Positions 35,649 through 46,341 of a DNA stretch of 64,000 bases are shown here, piece by piece. Within the stretch, counting starts at the first letter, position 1. Each line of letters opens with the position of its first letter. Origin of the DNA: Platanthera guangdongensis (lineage: Eukaryota; Streptophyta; Magnoliopsida; Asparagales; Orchidaceae); assembly GCA_039583875.1 (NCBI GenBank), contig CM077149.1:27107194-27171193 (forward strand). Reading direction: 5' to 3'. The translations under genes were made by a program, and so were the position numbers. Below the pieces are notes generated by a model. That model did not search any database. It was given only the letters and a program-made list of their open reading frames with translations, and was not told the DNA's origin.

Positions 35649-36532
35649 AATCTCATAGGGGTCTTATTGTGACTTTTGGTGATACTAGCCATATTAATTA
35701 CATGGCATGTAGTGTTTACTGCCTCAGCCCAAAAATATTCTGGGAGAGATGTGTCACTTAATAGGGTTCTGCCAGCCTCTATCAAGGTTCTATTTTTCCT
35801 TTTAGCAATGCCATTTTGCTGAGGTGTTCTTGGTGAAGAAAATTCCTGAAATATCCCAAATTCTTCACATAGCTTTGTCATACTGTCAGACTGGAATTCA
35901 GTACCATGGTCACTTCTTATTTTGACCACTGTACTGTCTAACTCATTCTGAATTTGTTTGACAAAACTATAAAAGATACTAGGAGTTTTAGATTTCTGTC
36001 TAAGGAAGAACACACAGGAAAACCTTGAGTAGTCGTCTACAACTACAAATGTGTAGACCTTCCTACCTAGGCTGTGAACTAGCATAGGACCAAAAAGATC
36101 CATATGCAAGAGGTATAAGCACCTCACAACATCTTTGTTTTCAATACTATTAAAGGTGGATCTAGTCTGTTTGCCCTTTTGACAAGCTGAGCATATCCCA
36201 TCTTTAATACACTTAACCTGAGGACCATTCCTTACTAACTCTTTGCTATAGAGTTGGCCAATTGTCTTATAGTTAAGATGGGCTAGCCTCTTGTTCCATT
36301 TGACACAATGAGAGACTTTCTCATCAGCTACAAGACACACAGGAGAAGCATTATTCTCACACATAATGTCTAGACAATAGACATTTCTCTTCCTATAACC
36401 AGTCAGAATGATCTCTTGATCATTTGATTTAATGATATGACAACCATCTTTGACAAATGAGATGTCATATCCTAAATCACTCAACTGACTTATACTAATG
36501 AGGTTGTGTTTCAAACCTTTAACATAAGCCAC
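35645..36532 (-). CDS. pol: Sire-2 integrase
   Basis: A 295-codon frame with the pre-integrase zinc segment (WNKRLAHLNYKTIGQL, CSACQKGKQTRSTF), then the catalytic core: HMDLFGPMLVHSLGRK with the first Asp, IRSDHGTEFQSD with the second, and PRTPQQNGIAKRKNRTL. Relatives in this window have AERKN in the last motif; here it is AKRKN, so the catalytic Glu is Lys (codon AAA, 35801-35803; one G-to-A step). It ends with WAEAVNTTCHVINMA. The LAHLN motif retains its histidine. Integration by this copy's own enzyme is unlikely. Confidence 0.9.
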   Translation of the reverse strand: MAYVKGLKHNLISISQLSDLGYDISFVKDGCHIIKSNDQEIILTGYRKRNVYCLDIMCENNASPVCLVADEKVSHCVKWNKRLAHLNYKTIGQLYSKELVRNGPQVKCIKDGICSACQKGKQTRSTFNSIENKDVVRCLYLLHMDLFGPMLVHSLGRKVYTFVVVDDYSRFSCVFFLRQKSKTPSIFYSFVKQIQNELDSTVVKIRSDHGTEFQSDSMTKLCEEFGIFQEFSSPRTPQQNGIAKRKNRTLIEAGRTLLSDTSLPEYFWAEAVNTTCHVINMASITKSHNKTPMRL

Positions 36533-36740
36533 TTGAGTAATTGTTATAAGGTTGCTAGAAATGTTACCAAAACCTTTGATGATTCCTTTTTAAGAACCAC
36601 CAAAGGTGACTTTAGGACCATCCTTGATTGGTGTGTAGTCCTTTAGCAATCCCCTAGTTCCAGTCATGTGCCTAGAACATCCACTGTCCAAGTACCATAT
36701 TGGGGCATGGTCACTTGGACTCACCTACAAAACAGATTAG
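36533..36740 (-). pseudogene. pol: Sire-2 protease with intron-like boundary to gag
   Basis: Reads IWYLDSGCSRHMTGTRGLL (DSG active site). One internal stop follows VTFGGS. The gag frame stops at TAA 36737-36739, in frame with the protease. Between that stop and the protease lies TAATCTGTTTTGTAG then GTGAG: a pyrimidine run ending in TAG, resembling a 3' splice site. Equivalent sequence is found in Sire-1A and Sire-1B (see findings). Confidence 0.75.
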
Positions 36741-38752
36741 TTAACCTTAGAACCCAAAGAATTCTTGGGTCCTTGGTGCTGGTTAGTTTGCCTCTTAACA
36801 AAACTACCTGTAGCTTTTCTAGCAGGCAGATTGCTACTCACCTTGGCACTTGAATTGTGCCAACAGTCTATGCCAAAGTGGCCTACCTTGCCACAACACC
36901 AGCACTCAAATCTGTTGTACCTTTGCTTAGGTACAACCCTGGCTGTTTTATTTATAGCAGGCTCCTTGTTGAGTACTGGGGCTTTGCCCTTAGACTTGGA
37001 CTTTACAGTCCTAGCAGGTTTTGTAAACCCTAATCCAGTTTTACCCTTTTGATGTACAAATTCATCTATCAAAGGTAGAACAGACTTTGGTTTAGAAAAC
37101 CTTGCAACTATGTCTCTCTCTTTCTGAAGACTAATCTCCAGATTTCTGATTTGATAATTTTTAAATGTTATAGTCCCCATCTGAATAACAGTTATATTCT
37201 TCAACCTGGCTATTTCATTTAGTTTTTGATCAATCAACTTATCAAAATCTGTTGCAGCCACTTTGATATTAGTAATCTCCTTAGCCTGACTCTTGGTCAA
37301 GGATTTGCTTTTCTTCAAAGCTTGCAACACTACTCTATATTCATCAATTAATTGATGAATATATCCTTCAGATTCAAATCCACTCTCATCACTTGATGAT
37401 GATGTATCTGATTCTGATCCAGTACTAGAAATTGAACAAACAGAACAATTTTGTACCTGACTTGGTCCAGGCTGATCCTGGATTTTGTATCCTTCTGATA
37501 AGGCCATCAGTCCCCGGCACTGATTGTCCTCTTGCTCATATATTAAGTTCATTAATTGGATGAACTCATCTTCTTCTTCTTCTTCAGCAAACAGTCCAAT
37601 GTAAGCTTCAGCTTCTGAATCAGTTTCTGAAGAAGACATATCTGACAGACTTTTGTCCTTCTTAGCAACAAATGACCTTTCCTTTTTGCCCTTGATCTGA
37701 GTCTTCTTCTTGTCAGTTGACTCTTTCCTTTTCTCTGGACAGTCAGCAACAACATGTCCTTGTCTGTTACAACAATAACAAACTATCTTTGAAGATGTAG
37801 TTCTACTTGACTTGGGCTTTCTCCTGTCATTCTTTGATGACTTCTGTGAAGTGGATGGCTTAGACCTCCACTGTTTCTTCTTTAGGAACTTCTGAAAATG
37901 TCTTGTGAAAGCTGCAAAGTCCTCATCACTCTCACTGCTTTCAGAATTCTTACTTTCTGACTCATCTGTCTCAGTCTCAGCAACTTTTGGAGGTGAAGAT
38001 GGAGACTTACTTTTATATTTCCTGGTGGCTTCTATCTTGAATGTCACTGCTCTTTCTTTATGCCCAAATCTGGTAGTCTTCTCTTCCTCCTTCCTAACCA
38101 TTAGCTGTATTTCATAGGATAACAGCTTTCCAAACAATATTGGAGGAGGAATGTCTGTTAATTTGGTCATTTCCCTTATGGCACAAATCTTGGTATCCCA
38201 GTGTTTAGTTAGGGATCTCAAGAACTTATCATTTAACTCATAATTGCTAAATTATCTTCCATAAGACATCAACTCATTGACAATCCTGTAGAATTTCTTG
38301 TAGCATTCTGTTATACTATCAGACCTTCCTTGTCTGAAGCTCTCATATTCTTGGTTTAATAAAGACTTTCTGTCCTGTCTAACTTCATCAGAGCCCTCCA
38401 TGTACACTATCAGTGTGTCCCACATTTCCTTTGATGTTTTACAGTGAATCAAATTTTGAAATGTGGCATCATCTATTGCACTCACAATAATATTCTGGGC
38501 CCTCTTGTCCATAGTGCCCAGAATAATCTCATCTTTAGTCATCTCTGAAAAGTCCTTAGGGGTTCTCTGATTTGCATCCAGGACTGATACTTTCATAGGC
38601 ACATATGGCCCTTCTTTGACTGTGATATAAATTCTAGGGTCAGAGGCTTCCATAAATAGTCTAACCCTTTCCTTCCAGATGTCAAAGATCTCCTTTCTGC
38701 AGATTGGCAACTTCATGGATCCAAGTTCTTTGTGATTCTATGTTGAACCCAT
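36741..38752 (-). CDS. gag: Sire-2 gag with two zinc knuckles
   Basis: The likely original ATG is 38752 (MGST), but the fifth codon is TAG (38738-38740); the next ATG is 38716. 38716-38252 holds KLPICRKEIFDIWKERVRLF and SIDSITECYKKF-like capsid sequence. One TAA at 38249-38251 separates it from the in-frame 494-codon stretch 38221-36737. That stretch has LSYEIQLMVRKEEEK, zinc knuckle CYCCNRQGHVVADCP at about residues 149-163, acidic and serine-rich DNA, coiled-coil (SLTKSQAKEITNIKVAATDF), and a second knuckle CWCCGKVGHFGIDCW near residue 450. Two knuckles about 300 residues apart are unlike Sire-1, which shows one. Confidence 0.87.
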
Positions 38753-38840
38753 TTTCTTGATTTTCTTGATTCTGCACTTGATTATACTGAATCTGCCAAC
38801 AGGATCTTTTACTCAGACTATTATGTCCTTTTTGAGTAAC

Positions 38841-38857
38841 CTGGCTCTGATACCACT
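38841..38857 (-). other. Primer-binding site of Sire-2
   Basis: Minus-strand AGTGGTATCAGAGCCAG directly after the 5' LTR. tRNA-iMet type. Confidence 0.92.
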
Positions 38858-40803
38858 TGAAAGAAATTGTACCTAATCACCTAGAGGGGGGGGGGGTGAA
38901 TTGGTGACTTTGATCTTTTTAAACTTTTAGGCAGAATCACAGAATTTTACACACAGCATACACAGCACAGCAATTACAGAATCAAGCACACACAGAGTAC
39001 ACACAGTTTTATAGTGGTTCCCCAAGGTCTGGGTACATCCACTTTCCCCCTTCGCCTATCTAGTAGTGTACTAGATTCGGCCCAACTTCTCCACTATTCC
39101 TCAGATCCTCGGATCTTACACTCAGAACCCCAAATAGGTTCCTACACTCAGGCTCAAAGCCCTACCACTCAGTCTTCACCAAGACCTACACTCAGCCTAC
39201 AACAAGGCCTACACTCAGCCCTCAACAAGGCCTACACTCAGAGAAATGGATCTCCTACACTCAGGCACACAGGCCCTACCACTCAGCCTTTATAATTTCA
39301 GGCTTACAACTCAGAACCCTAAGGATCCTACAAGAAATTAAAATTATAAAGTGTAAACCTACAACTCAGAATAAGAGAGAAGAGTTGATAGGTTTCTTGA
39401 TGAGTTCTTGGAAGAACTTTGCTGAGATCAACCTCCCTTGGCTTTCTTCAAAGCTTCTTGAATTTAGAACACAATATGGTTGAGTCTCTATGCAGCTGAT
39501 CTTCAATCACTGCTAACTTAAGAATCAGAATTCAATCTGAAACTTTCTTCACAGCCTGGTTCAACAGCTGTCTTCTTGGAAGGAGCTCTCTCTCTCTCCA
39601 ACTTCTTAGATCTTCTGATCACTTCAGTTGATTGTTGTTAATCATTGTTGATTTCCAACTCTTTTCAATCATCTCTTTCTGTTCAAGTAATAGGTCTTTA
39701 TATAGGCCTTCTTCTTGGTGACCGGCTGATCCGGTTTCTAACAGCTTTCTGACATCTCTGACAGTTGCAGTAGACTGGCTGGAATGGCAGCTGTCAAGTC
39801 ATCCAGTCACTTCTTGAATTTTCTGTAACTGTCTGAAAGTGTCGAGACAGTCAGTCTTTAAGTGTCGACACAAATAAACCATGTGTCGACACAAGTAGAC
39901 TAAGTGTCGACACTAGCCTTCATGGTGTCGACACAACTCCTTGTGTTGTAGAATCTGCTTCTCGACACTGCTTCTTCAACATGTGTCGACACTGATCCTG
40001 TGTGTCGACACAAGTCCTTCTTCTTTGAAACTTAGCTGATTTCTTGTAATTGTCAACACAACTCCTTTGTGTCGACACATCTTCTTGTGTTGAACTCGCT
40101 GAGTGTCGATACATTTTCTTAGTGTCGACACATGCCTTCTGTGTTGATACTTGCTGAGTATCGACACATCACCTTTGTGTCGACACTTGTACTTAGACTT
40201 CATTGAAATTTGTTGAGTGTCGACACAGCCTCCTAGTGTCGACACTTTCTTCATGTGTTGAGACTTTTGCTGTGTGTCGACACATTCTTCATTATGTCGA
40301 CACTTGTACTTAAACTTTGTTGATGTTTTCTGAGTGTCGACACAGCCTCCTAGTGTCGACACTTGCACTTGAGCTTTGTTGAACTTTTGCTGAGTGTCGA
40401 CAGAGCCTCCAAGTGTCGACACTTTCTGATGTCGACAAAGTTCCTCTAGGTGTCGACACTGCTTCTAAGTGTCGACACTGCTTCACTGGACATTTCTTCA
40501 TTATGTGTCAACACAGCCTGTATGTGTCAACACCTTCCTTCTGGTGTTGACTCTGCATCCCTGGTGTCGACACAATTACTCCAAGTGTCGACACTGCTTC
40601 TCTGGGTGTTGACACAAGCCTTCTTAAGTGTCGACACTTTTCTTCTAGGTGTCGACACATGGACTTAGAAACTTTTCAGCTTTCCCTGCAAATACTTAAC
40701 CTGCACAACTAAATTCAAAACACATCAAATACATTTTGATGTATATCATTGAGTAGGGTGAGGCTTCTTCAAATCAGGTACATTTATTCCAATGTACTCA
40801 ACA
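38858..40803 (-). repeat. Sire-2 5' LTR
   Basis: Starts TGAAAGAAATTG and ends TACTCAACA; nearly identical to 27988-29930. Differences are mostly single bases, many of them CG/TG changes in the palindrome array. The TATA-like box is at 39695-39705. Confidence 0.93.
39838..40665. repeat. GTGTCGACAC palindrome array in the Sire-2 5' LTR
   Basis: The same array as 28975-29785. Several copies that are degenerate in one LTR are perfect in the other: TGTGTCGACACTG near 39982 against TGTGTCTACACTG near 29112, and GGTGTCGACACAAG near 29732 against GGTGTTGACACAAG near 40606. Confidence 0.92.
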
Positions 40804-41139
40804 AAAGGTCGACGTATGTGGGGCACAGAAAATGAACATGTTCATTCTATGGGCAGAGATCGACGATCTCAACCCAATTTGTCGAACTCTGGTCGACGAA
40901 CTCACATAAATTCGTCGAACCTAGAAAGACGTAACCAAAACATTAATTATAACAGAAACTTAAATAATTCTAGGAAAGCTTTTAATCCACTAGCTGATTG
41001 GGTCATACCACCTAGGAGAAATCACCCTCTAGGATATAAATCCTAACCAGAATATTTTGTTATTTCCAGCTTTTCATACCAGGAAAGCAAATGACCCAAG
41101 GTAACTTGGGTCAAGAACATTTAACTGTTTTCATTACAG
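40804..41139 (+). pseudogene. gag: Sire-1A gag end / linker after Sire-2
   Basis: Continues the Sire-1A gag after the insertion: NEHVHSMGRDRRSQPN, SNSGRRTHINSSN, ADWVIPPRRNHPLGYKS. The repeated SSN and GRR words are direct translations of TCGTCGAAC and GGTCGACGA motifs. Stops at 41044-41046 and near 41093 are changes relative to Sire-1B (KSQPE, KGPKV). The third, TAA 41122-41124, is shared with both other Sire copies and precedes TGTTTTCATTACAG|GTGAAG. Confidence 0.75.
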
Positions 41140-42378
41140 GTGAAGAGCTGTCCAGCAAATAATCAAACATGGTATCTAGACAGTGGGTGCTCCAAGAACA
41201 TGACTGGCAGCAAGGACATCTTACACAACTATAAGTCCAAGCTGGGGCCAAAGGTTATCTTTGTGGATTCCAAATGTGGCCAGTCAGAAGGCTTTGGAGA
41301 AGTGAATATTTGGGCTGTCACATTTAAGAAGGTAACATATGTCATAGGACTCAAGCATAATCTCATCGACATAAGTCAGTTATGTCATGAAGGTTATTAG
41401 GTACATTTCAACTCATCTTCTTGTACTATTGCTAATAAAGAAAACCAAATAGTTTTAATTGAAAATAGACAAGGAAACATTTACTTAGTTAATTTTCTAT
41501 CTGCCAATTCTGATATCTGCTTACTTAACTTAACTAGTAACCAGAATGATTTATGGCATAAAAGACTAGGTCATGTTAATATGAAAAACATTGCTAGGCT
41601 ATCTAAAGACAACCTTGTTAGACGTTTACCTTCTGATCCCTAAAAGAAGGAAGGCCTTTGCAGGGCTTGTCAACTAGGCAAGCAAACTAAATCTAGCTTT
41701 AAATCTGTTAATAAAAGTGATTCACCAGGGATTATGTATTTGTTACACATGGATCTCTTTGGACCCATTGCTGTACAAAGCCTAGGAGGGAAATCTTACA
41801 CCTTAGTTATTATGTATGACTTCTCTAGGTTCACTTGGGTATCCTTTCTGAGATCTAAGTCAGATACCTTCAAGGTTCTTAGGGACATTCTCAGGACCAT
41901 ACAGATTGAGTTCTCTACTCATGTTGTATTGATCAGAAGTGATCATGGCATAGAGTTTGAGTCTCTTCCTATGTATGAGTTCTGTGAGAAGGAAGGTATC
42001 AGGCATTGCTTCTCAACTCCTAGAACTCCTCAACAAAATGGGGTAGCTGAAAGGATAATTAGGACACTCATTGCATTTGCAGGTACATTGCTTGCAGATG
42101 CTTACATGCCTCTAACCTTTTGGGCAGAGGCTGTGAGCACAGCAAATTATGTCCTGAACGTGAGTTTAATTCACAAACTAAAAAATAGGACTCCCTATGA
42201 ATTAATTAAAATGAAGAAACCTAAAATCAACTATTATAAAGTATTTGGATGTATATGTTATATTCACAACAATAACAAAAGATACATTAGAAAGTTTGAG
42301 GCTAACGCTAAAGTGGGAATTTTTATAGGATATTCCCAAGTAAGCAAAGCCTATAGGGTTTTTAATAAATCATCATTG
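41140..42378 (+). pseudogene. pol: Sire-1A protease and integrase
   Basis: VKSCPANNQTWYLDSGCSKN (protease DSG) begins at the splice-like boundary. 41140-41400 also has VTYVIGLKHNLIDISQLC. A stop at 41398-41400 and one at 41641 interrupt the pre-integrase region (LWHKRLGHVNMKNIARL, CRACQLGKQTKSSF). 41734-42378 is an open integrase core: HMDLFGPIAVQSLG, IRSDHGIEFES, PRTPQQNGVAERII and WAEAVSTANYVLN, so the Asp, Asp and Glu residues are all present. It ends at [14 protein letters not shown] where the inverted junction begins. Confidence 0.85.
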
Positions 42379-42384
42379 AGGGAT

Positions 42385-43217
42385 GAGGGATGAGTTGGAG
42401 AGATTAAACCTGGAGGTTGTTCAACATAAACCACTTCTTTAATTTCTCCATTCAGAAAGGTCCTTTTGACATCCGTTTGAAAAACTTTGAATTTCTTGTA
42501 GGCAGCATAAGCAAGGAAAATCCTTATTGCTTCTAGCCTTGCAATAGGTGCAAAAGTCTGGTCATAATCAATCCCTTCTTCTTGCTTATAACCTTGAGCA
42601 ACAAGCCTTGTTTTATTCCTTATGATGACACCTTGGGCATCCAGCTTTTTTCTATATACCCACTTAGTTCTAATGACTGGGTAGTCATTGGTTCTTGGAA
42701 CTAACTCCCAAACTCTGCATCTCTCAAATTGATTGAGCTCCTCTTGCATTGCAATAATCCAGTGTGGATCTTGCTCTGCATCCTTGATGGATTGGGTCTC
42801 AATTTGAGATATGAAGCAGGCATGCATCAAATCTTTGTTGAGTTGATGCCTTGTCTGCACACCAACTGACATGTCTTCAATCACGTAAGATATTAGGTGA
42901 TCTCTAAGTGTGACAAATTCAGTGGGTGGAGTTGGTTGTTCAACATCTTGGGGAATAAATTCCTCTTGTGGAATTAGGTTTGTTGTTGTTGGTTCATCAC
43001 TGATTGCAGTGTCTTCTTCTTCACATTCTTCAGCACCTTGTGGAGAAGGATGGTTAACTGCCTCATTGGTGAGGGTTAGTTCATCAAGCTTCTCACATAA
43101 ATTAAGTTCCTGCAAAGATTCATTGGTAGAAGAAGTCTTCTCCTTGAAAGACATGTTAGTCTCATCAAAGGAAACATGGATAAATTCTTCAATTTTTAAG
43201 GTAGATTTGTTATACAC
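42385..43217 (-). pseudogene. pol: Sire-1B left copy: integrase end, linker and RT start (truncated)
   Basis: An open frame from 43217: [17 protein letters not shown] (integrase end), an acidic linker, [18 protein letters not shown], then [71 protein letters not shown]. It is cut after GLISPTHPS at the inverted junction, before the YVDD motif. There are no stops in this stretch. Confidence 0.85.
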
Positions 43218-44179
43218 CCTATAAGCCTTGCTTACTTAGGAATATCCAAGATAAATTCTCATTTCAGTCTTGGCTTCAAACTTTCTAATGTATTTCTTAT
43301 TGTTGTTGTGTATATAACATAAACATCAAAAAAATTAAAGTATTCTACTTTAGGTTTCTTCCTTTTAGTAGCTCATAAGGAGTCTTATTCTTAAGCTTTT
43401 GTATAAGACTTCTATTCAGTACATAATTTGTTGTGCTTACAGCCTCTGCCCAAAAGGACAGGGGCAAATAAGCATCTGCAAGAAATGTGCCTGTTGATTC
43501 AATTAGTGTTTTATTCTTCCTTTCAGTAACCCCATTTTGTTGAGGTGTTCTAGGAGCTGAGAAGCAATATCTGATACCTTCCTTCCTATAGAACTCTTGC
43601 ATAAGAAGAGACTCAAACTCAGTACCATGATCACTTCTTATCAATATAATTGGAGTAGAGTACTCAATCTATATGTTCTTGAAAAAATCTGTAAGAACCT
43701 TAAAGTTATCAGACTTAGATCTCAGAAAGATAACTCAAGTGAATCTAGAGAAGGCATCTACAATCAGCAAAGTATAAGATTTCCCCCCTAAACTTTGTAC
43801 TGTTATAGGGATAAAAAGTTATATATGTAGTAAGTACAATATCTTAGGTGTGTCACTTTTGTTTAATGATTTAAAACTACTTTTAGTTTGCTTGGCTAAT
43901 TGACAAGCCCTACAAAGGCTTTCCTTCTTATAGGGGAAAGAAGGCAATCCTCTAACAAGGTTGTCCCTAGATAGTTTGGCAATATTTTTCAAGTTAACAT
44001 GACCAAATCTCCTATGCCAAAGGTCATTATTTTTACTAGTTGAATTGAAAAGGAAAATTTCAGATTTAGTTGACTACAAGTTAACTGCATAAATGTTTCC
44101 TAATCTAGTACTAGTCAATACTACAAGATTATCTAAAGAAGTAATAATATAGGAAGTTTTAGTAAATGATACCTGATAC
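43218..44179 (-). pseudogene. pol: Sire-1B left copy: pre-integrase and integrase core
   Basis: Starts next to the LTR with YQVSFTKTS, then DLWHRRFGHVNLKNIAKL, CRACQLAKQTKSSFK and ILYLLHI with a stop after it. 43644-43345 gives IRSDHGTEFESLL, PRTPQQNGVTERKNKTL and WAEAVSTTNYVLNRS. At least four stops (near 44075, 43815, 43730 and 43670) and a frame break near 43330 disable it. Gag and protease, which should lie between the LTR and this segment, are missing. Confidence 0.8.
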
Positions 44180-46154
44180 TGAAAGTGAGTGTTAGATCAG
44201 AAATATTCTAGAGGTGGGTGAATAGTGTATTCTTAAAATTTCTTAACTACTATTACAACTCTTGCTGTAAATCAAAAGTGCAAAAATTAATAACCTAGCA
44301 TCCAATAAATCTAAATCACAAGCACAACAAGAATAAAAGAAAAGGAGACAACCAGATGACACAAGAATTTTATAGTGGTTCCCCAACCTGGGTACATCCA
44401 CTCTTATACCACCCTTGGTAGGAATCCACTCAGATTTTTGATCAGGTGTCTGACACCAATGAGCTTTTGATCAGGTGCTCAAAAACCAACCCAAGTCTTT
44501 TGATCAGGAGACTTGTAACCAAGGAATCGCTTTTGAAGGGAGATGACAACCCATTACAGAGGTGGGGGTGAGAGAGTGATGGAAGTCTTCTTTTCTCAAT
44601 CACAATGAGAAGACTATGTGGATTTAATGATGTTGTCAAAGCTCCCCCTGAGATGAAAAAGGGTACAGGAGAAATGGAGCTTTGCACATGGTGATAGGCC
44701 TTCAATTTAGAGACTTGATCTAGGAGCTTTAGACTGATAGTGGTTGAATGTAATTAGCAAGGTTCTGGAGAAGAAGAACAGGAAGACTCTAAATTTGAAA
44801 AATGTGTTTTTCTTGCTTCTTCTTCAAATTACTGTATGTTTCTTAGTCAGTAGTATTCTGTATAAAGCTTTCTCTGTGTCTCTCTTGATTAATTCACTGT
44901 GTGTCTATCTGTCTGTATTCGTTATTCTCTTCTTCTGTATCTTTCGAACATTTGAATTTTTCTGTAATTAATGCTGACAGCCTTGAGAATAATCGGCATT
45001 GATTTATTTCCCCAACTCTCCCGTGGAAAAACAGCAAGCAATAATCCTGTAGAAGACCATAATTAATGCTCATTCTAACGGATACATTCAGATAATTTTA
45101 GAGCATTAATTACCCAGGAATTATAGCATTAGAGTGGGGACAGAAGGCCGAAAATAACTAAGTTTGGAATCATCAAACTGATAACATAATTCGTCGAACT
45201 GAGTTCATAGTTCGTCGAGCTGAGACATTGTATTCGTCGACCGGACATTTCTGTTCGTCGAGCTGAGTTCCATGATCGTCGAGTTGAAAACTGAAATACT
45301 ATCTCTTTCGATCTTTGTCTATTCGTCGAGCTAATAAATATGTTCGTCGACTGGAGTTCAGCAATTATTCTGGAGTTGTCAAATATCCTGTGTCGACACA
45401 ATTGCTCCTATGTATCGACACAAATCTTCTGTGTGGTGTCGACATAGCCTTTCCATAATGTCGACTGATGATCTTGGTGTCGACACAAGTTCTTCTAGTG
45501 TCGACATAAGTCTTCTGGTTTCAGAATTCGTCGAGTAGAGAACAGGGTTTGTCGACCTGAGACTGGAGAACATTGTCTCGATAGAATGCTGTGATAGCCC
45601 AAAGATTCATCGACCGAAGAATGGTATTCGTCGAGCTAAGTCTGGAGAACCTTGAATTTGTCGAGCTGAGAATGGTTCTGGACATAGATAAATTAATAAC
45701 TTCTGGAATCAGAAAGTTGAAGTAGAGAGTCCAATGATCATCGACCAGAGAACTAAGTTCTTCGACCTGAGAACTAGGTTCGTCGACCTGAGTCAAGAGA
45801 ATAGTCTGGACTTAGAATTCTGAAGGTGAAATACAAGGATCGTCGATCTAGACTGAAGTTCGTCGAGCTCAGCTCAGAGAATATTTCTCTAAGATCATCG
45901 AGCTGAGAATGACTATCGTCGACCTGAGTTCGACAAACGTCGAACTCATTTTACTTAGTATCTTGAGAATTCTCTGAATCTTGAGGAAAACTTTATGTCT
46001 TGAGTCTCTGGTAGTCTGATGTTGGCTTGTCCATGTGATGTTGACTCTTAGGACTTGACCTAGATTCTAGGACACAACTTTGACCCGTGCTACACATGTT
46101 GGGTCACATCATCATAAGTTAGTGAACCTAGCCCAAATCAAACTAGGGATCCAA
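44180..46154 (-). repeat. Sire-1B internal LTR (3' LTR of the right copy, 5' LTR of the left copy)
   Basis: On the plus strand it runs from TGAAAGTGAGTGTTAGATC to GGGATCCAACA. The right border is followed by a polypurine tract, so it is a 3' LTR for the copy at 46155-63522. The left border is followed in minus direction by GTATCAGG, then integrase sequence. The shared Sire block TTTTATAGTGGTTCCCCAAC is near 44370. No gene is inside; 44744-44971 and similar open frames have no domain. Confidence 0.87.
45185..45945. repeat. TTCGTCGAGC motif array, Sire-1B LTR
   Basis: Some two dozen copies of TTCGTCGAGCTGAG, TCGTCGACCTGAG and related words (the reverse strand of the Sire-1A array). Near 45392-45515 there is also a short cluster of GTGTCGACAC-type palindromes (TGTGTCGACACAAT, GGTGTCGACATAG), the word otherwise typical of Sire-2. 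Confidence 0.85.
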
Positions 46155-46341
46155 CAATCTCCCCCTATTTGGGTGAGGTCACTAATACACTCAAAATTAA
46201 AACATAAAGCAAACAAAGCAGGAAAAAAATATATCTGACAGGGATAATTAACACATGCAGTAGATATATTTACATAAAAGCTTTGTTCAGACAATAAGAT
46301 ATAGTTTAAGATAGAAAGACAAAAACAAAATAGTTCATATT
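46155..46341 (-). other. Polypurine tract and 3' untranslated region of Sire-1B
   Basis: Minus-strand CTCACCCAAATAGGGGGAGA abuts the LTR (46154). The remaining 170 bases are A+T-rich and non-coding. Confidence 0.8.

Larger units (their letters stand above)
27988..40803 (-). mobile_element. Sire-2: structurally complete Sire-lineage Copia element
   Basis: Two nearly identical LTRs (27988-29930, 1943 bp; 38858-40803, 1946 bp) start TGAAAG and end CTCAACA. The target duplication is AGAGG (27983-27987) and AAAGG (40804-40808). The uninterrupted sequence in Sire-1B (rc of 61600-61620) reads GAGCAGAGGTCGACG, which confirms the site. Inside, on the minus strand, are gag, protease, integrase, RT, RNase H, a repeat spacer, ORF3 and the 3' polypurine tract. 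It looks like one of the younger insertions, yet its enzymes carry disabling changes. Confidence 0.93.
24299..42378 (+). mobile_element. Sire-1A: plus-strand Sire element lacking its 3' half, split by Sire-2
   Basis: LTR 24299-26059, primer-binding site, gag 26170-27874, then (after Sire-2 at 27988-40803) the gag linker, protease and integrase to about 42378. There the element ends abruptly, inside the linker after integrase, against an inverted copy of the same family. RT, RNase H, ORF3 and the 3' LTR are missing. It inserted into Copia-2 at 24298 (left flank AAATC); the other target copy is not in view. Confidence 0.88.

Noticed and set aside
44744..44971. 75-codon open frame with a hydrophobic stretch, possible small membrane protein
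   Set aside because: Lies within the Sire-1B LTR, with no counterpart seen in the Sire-1A LTR; A+T-rich chance frame.
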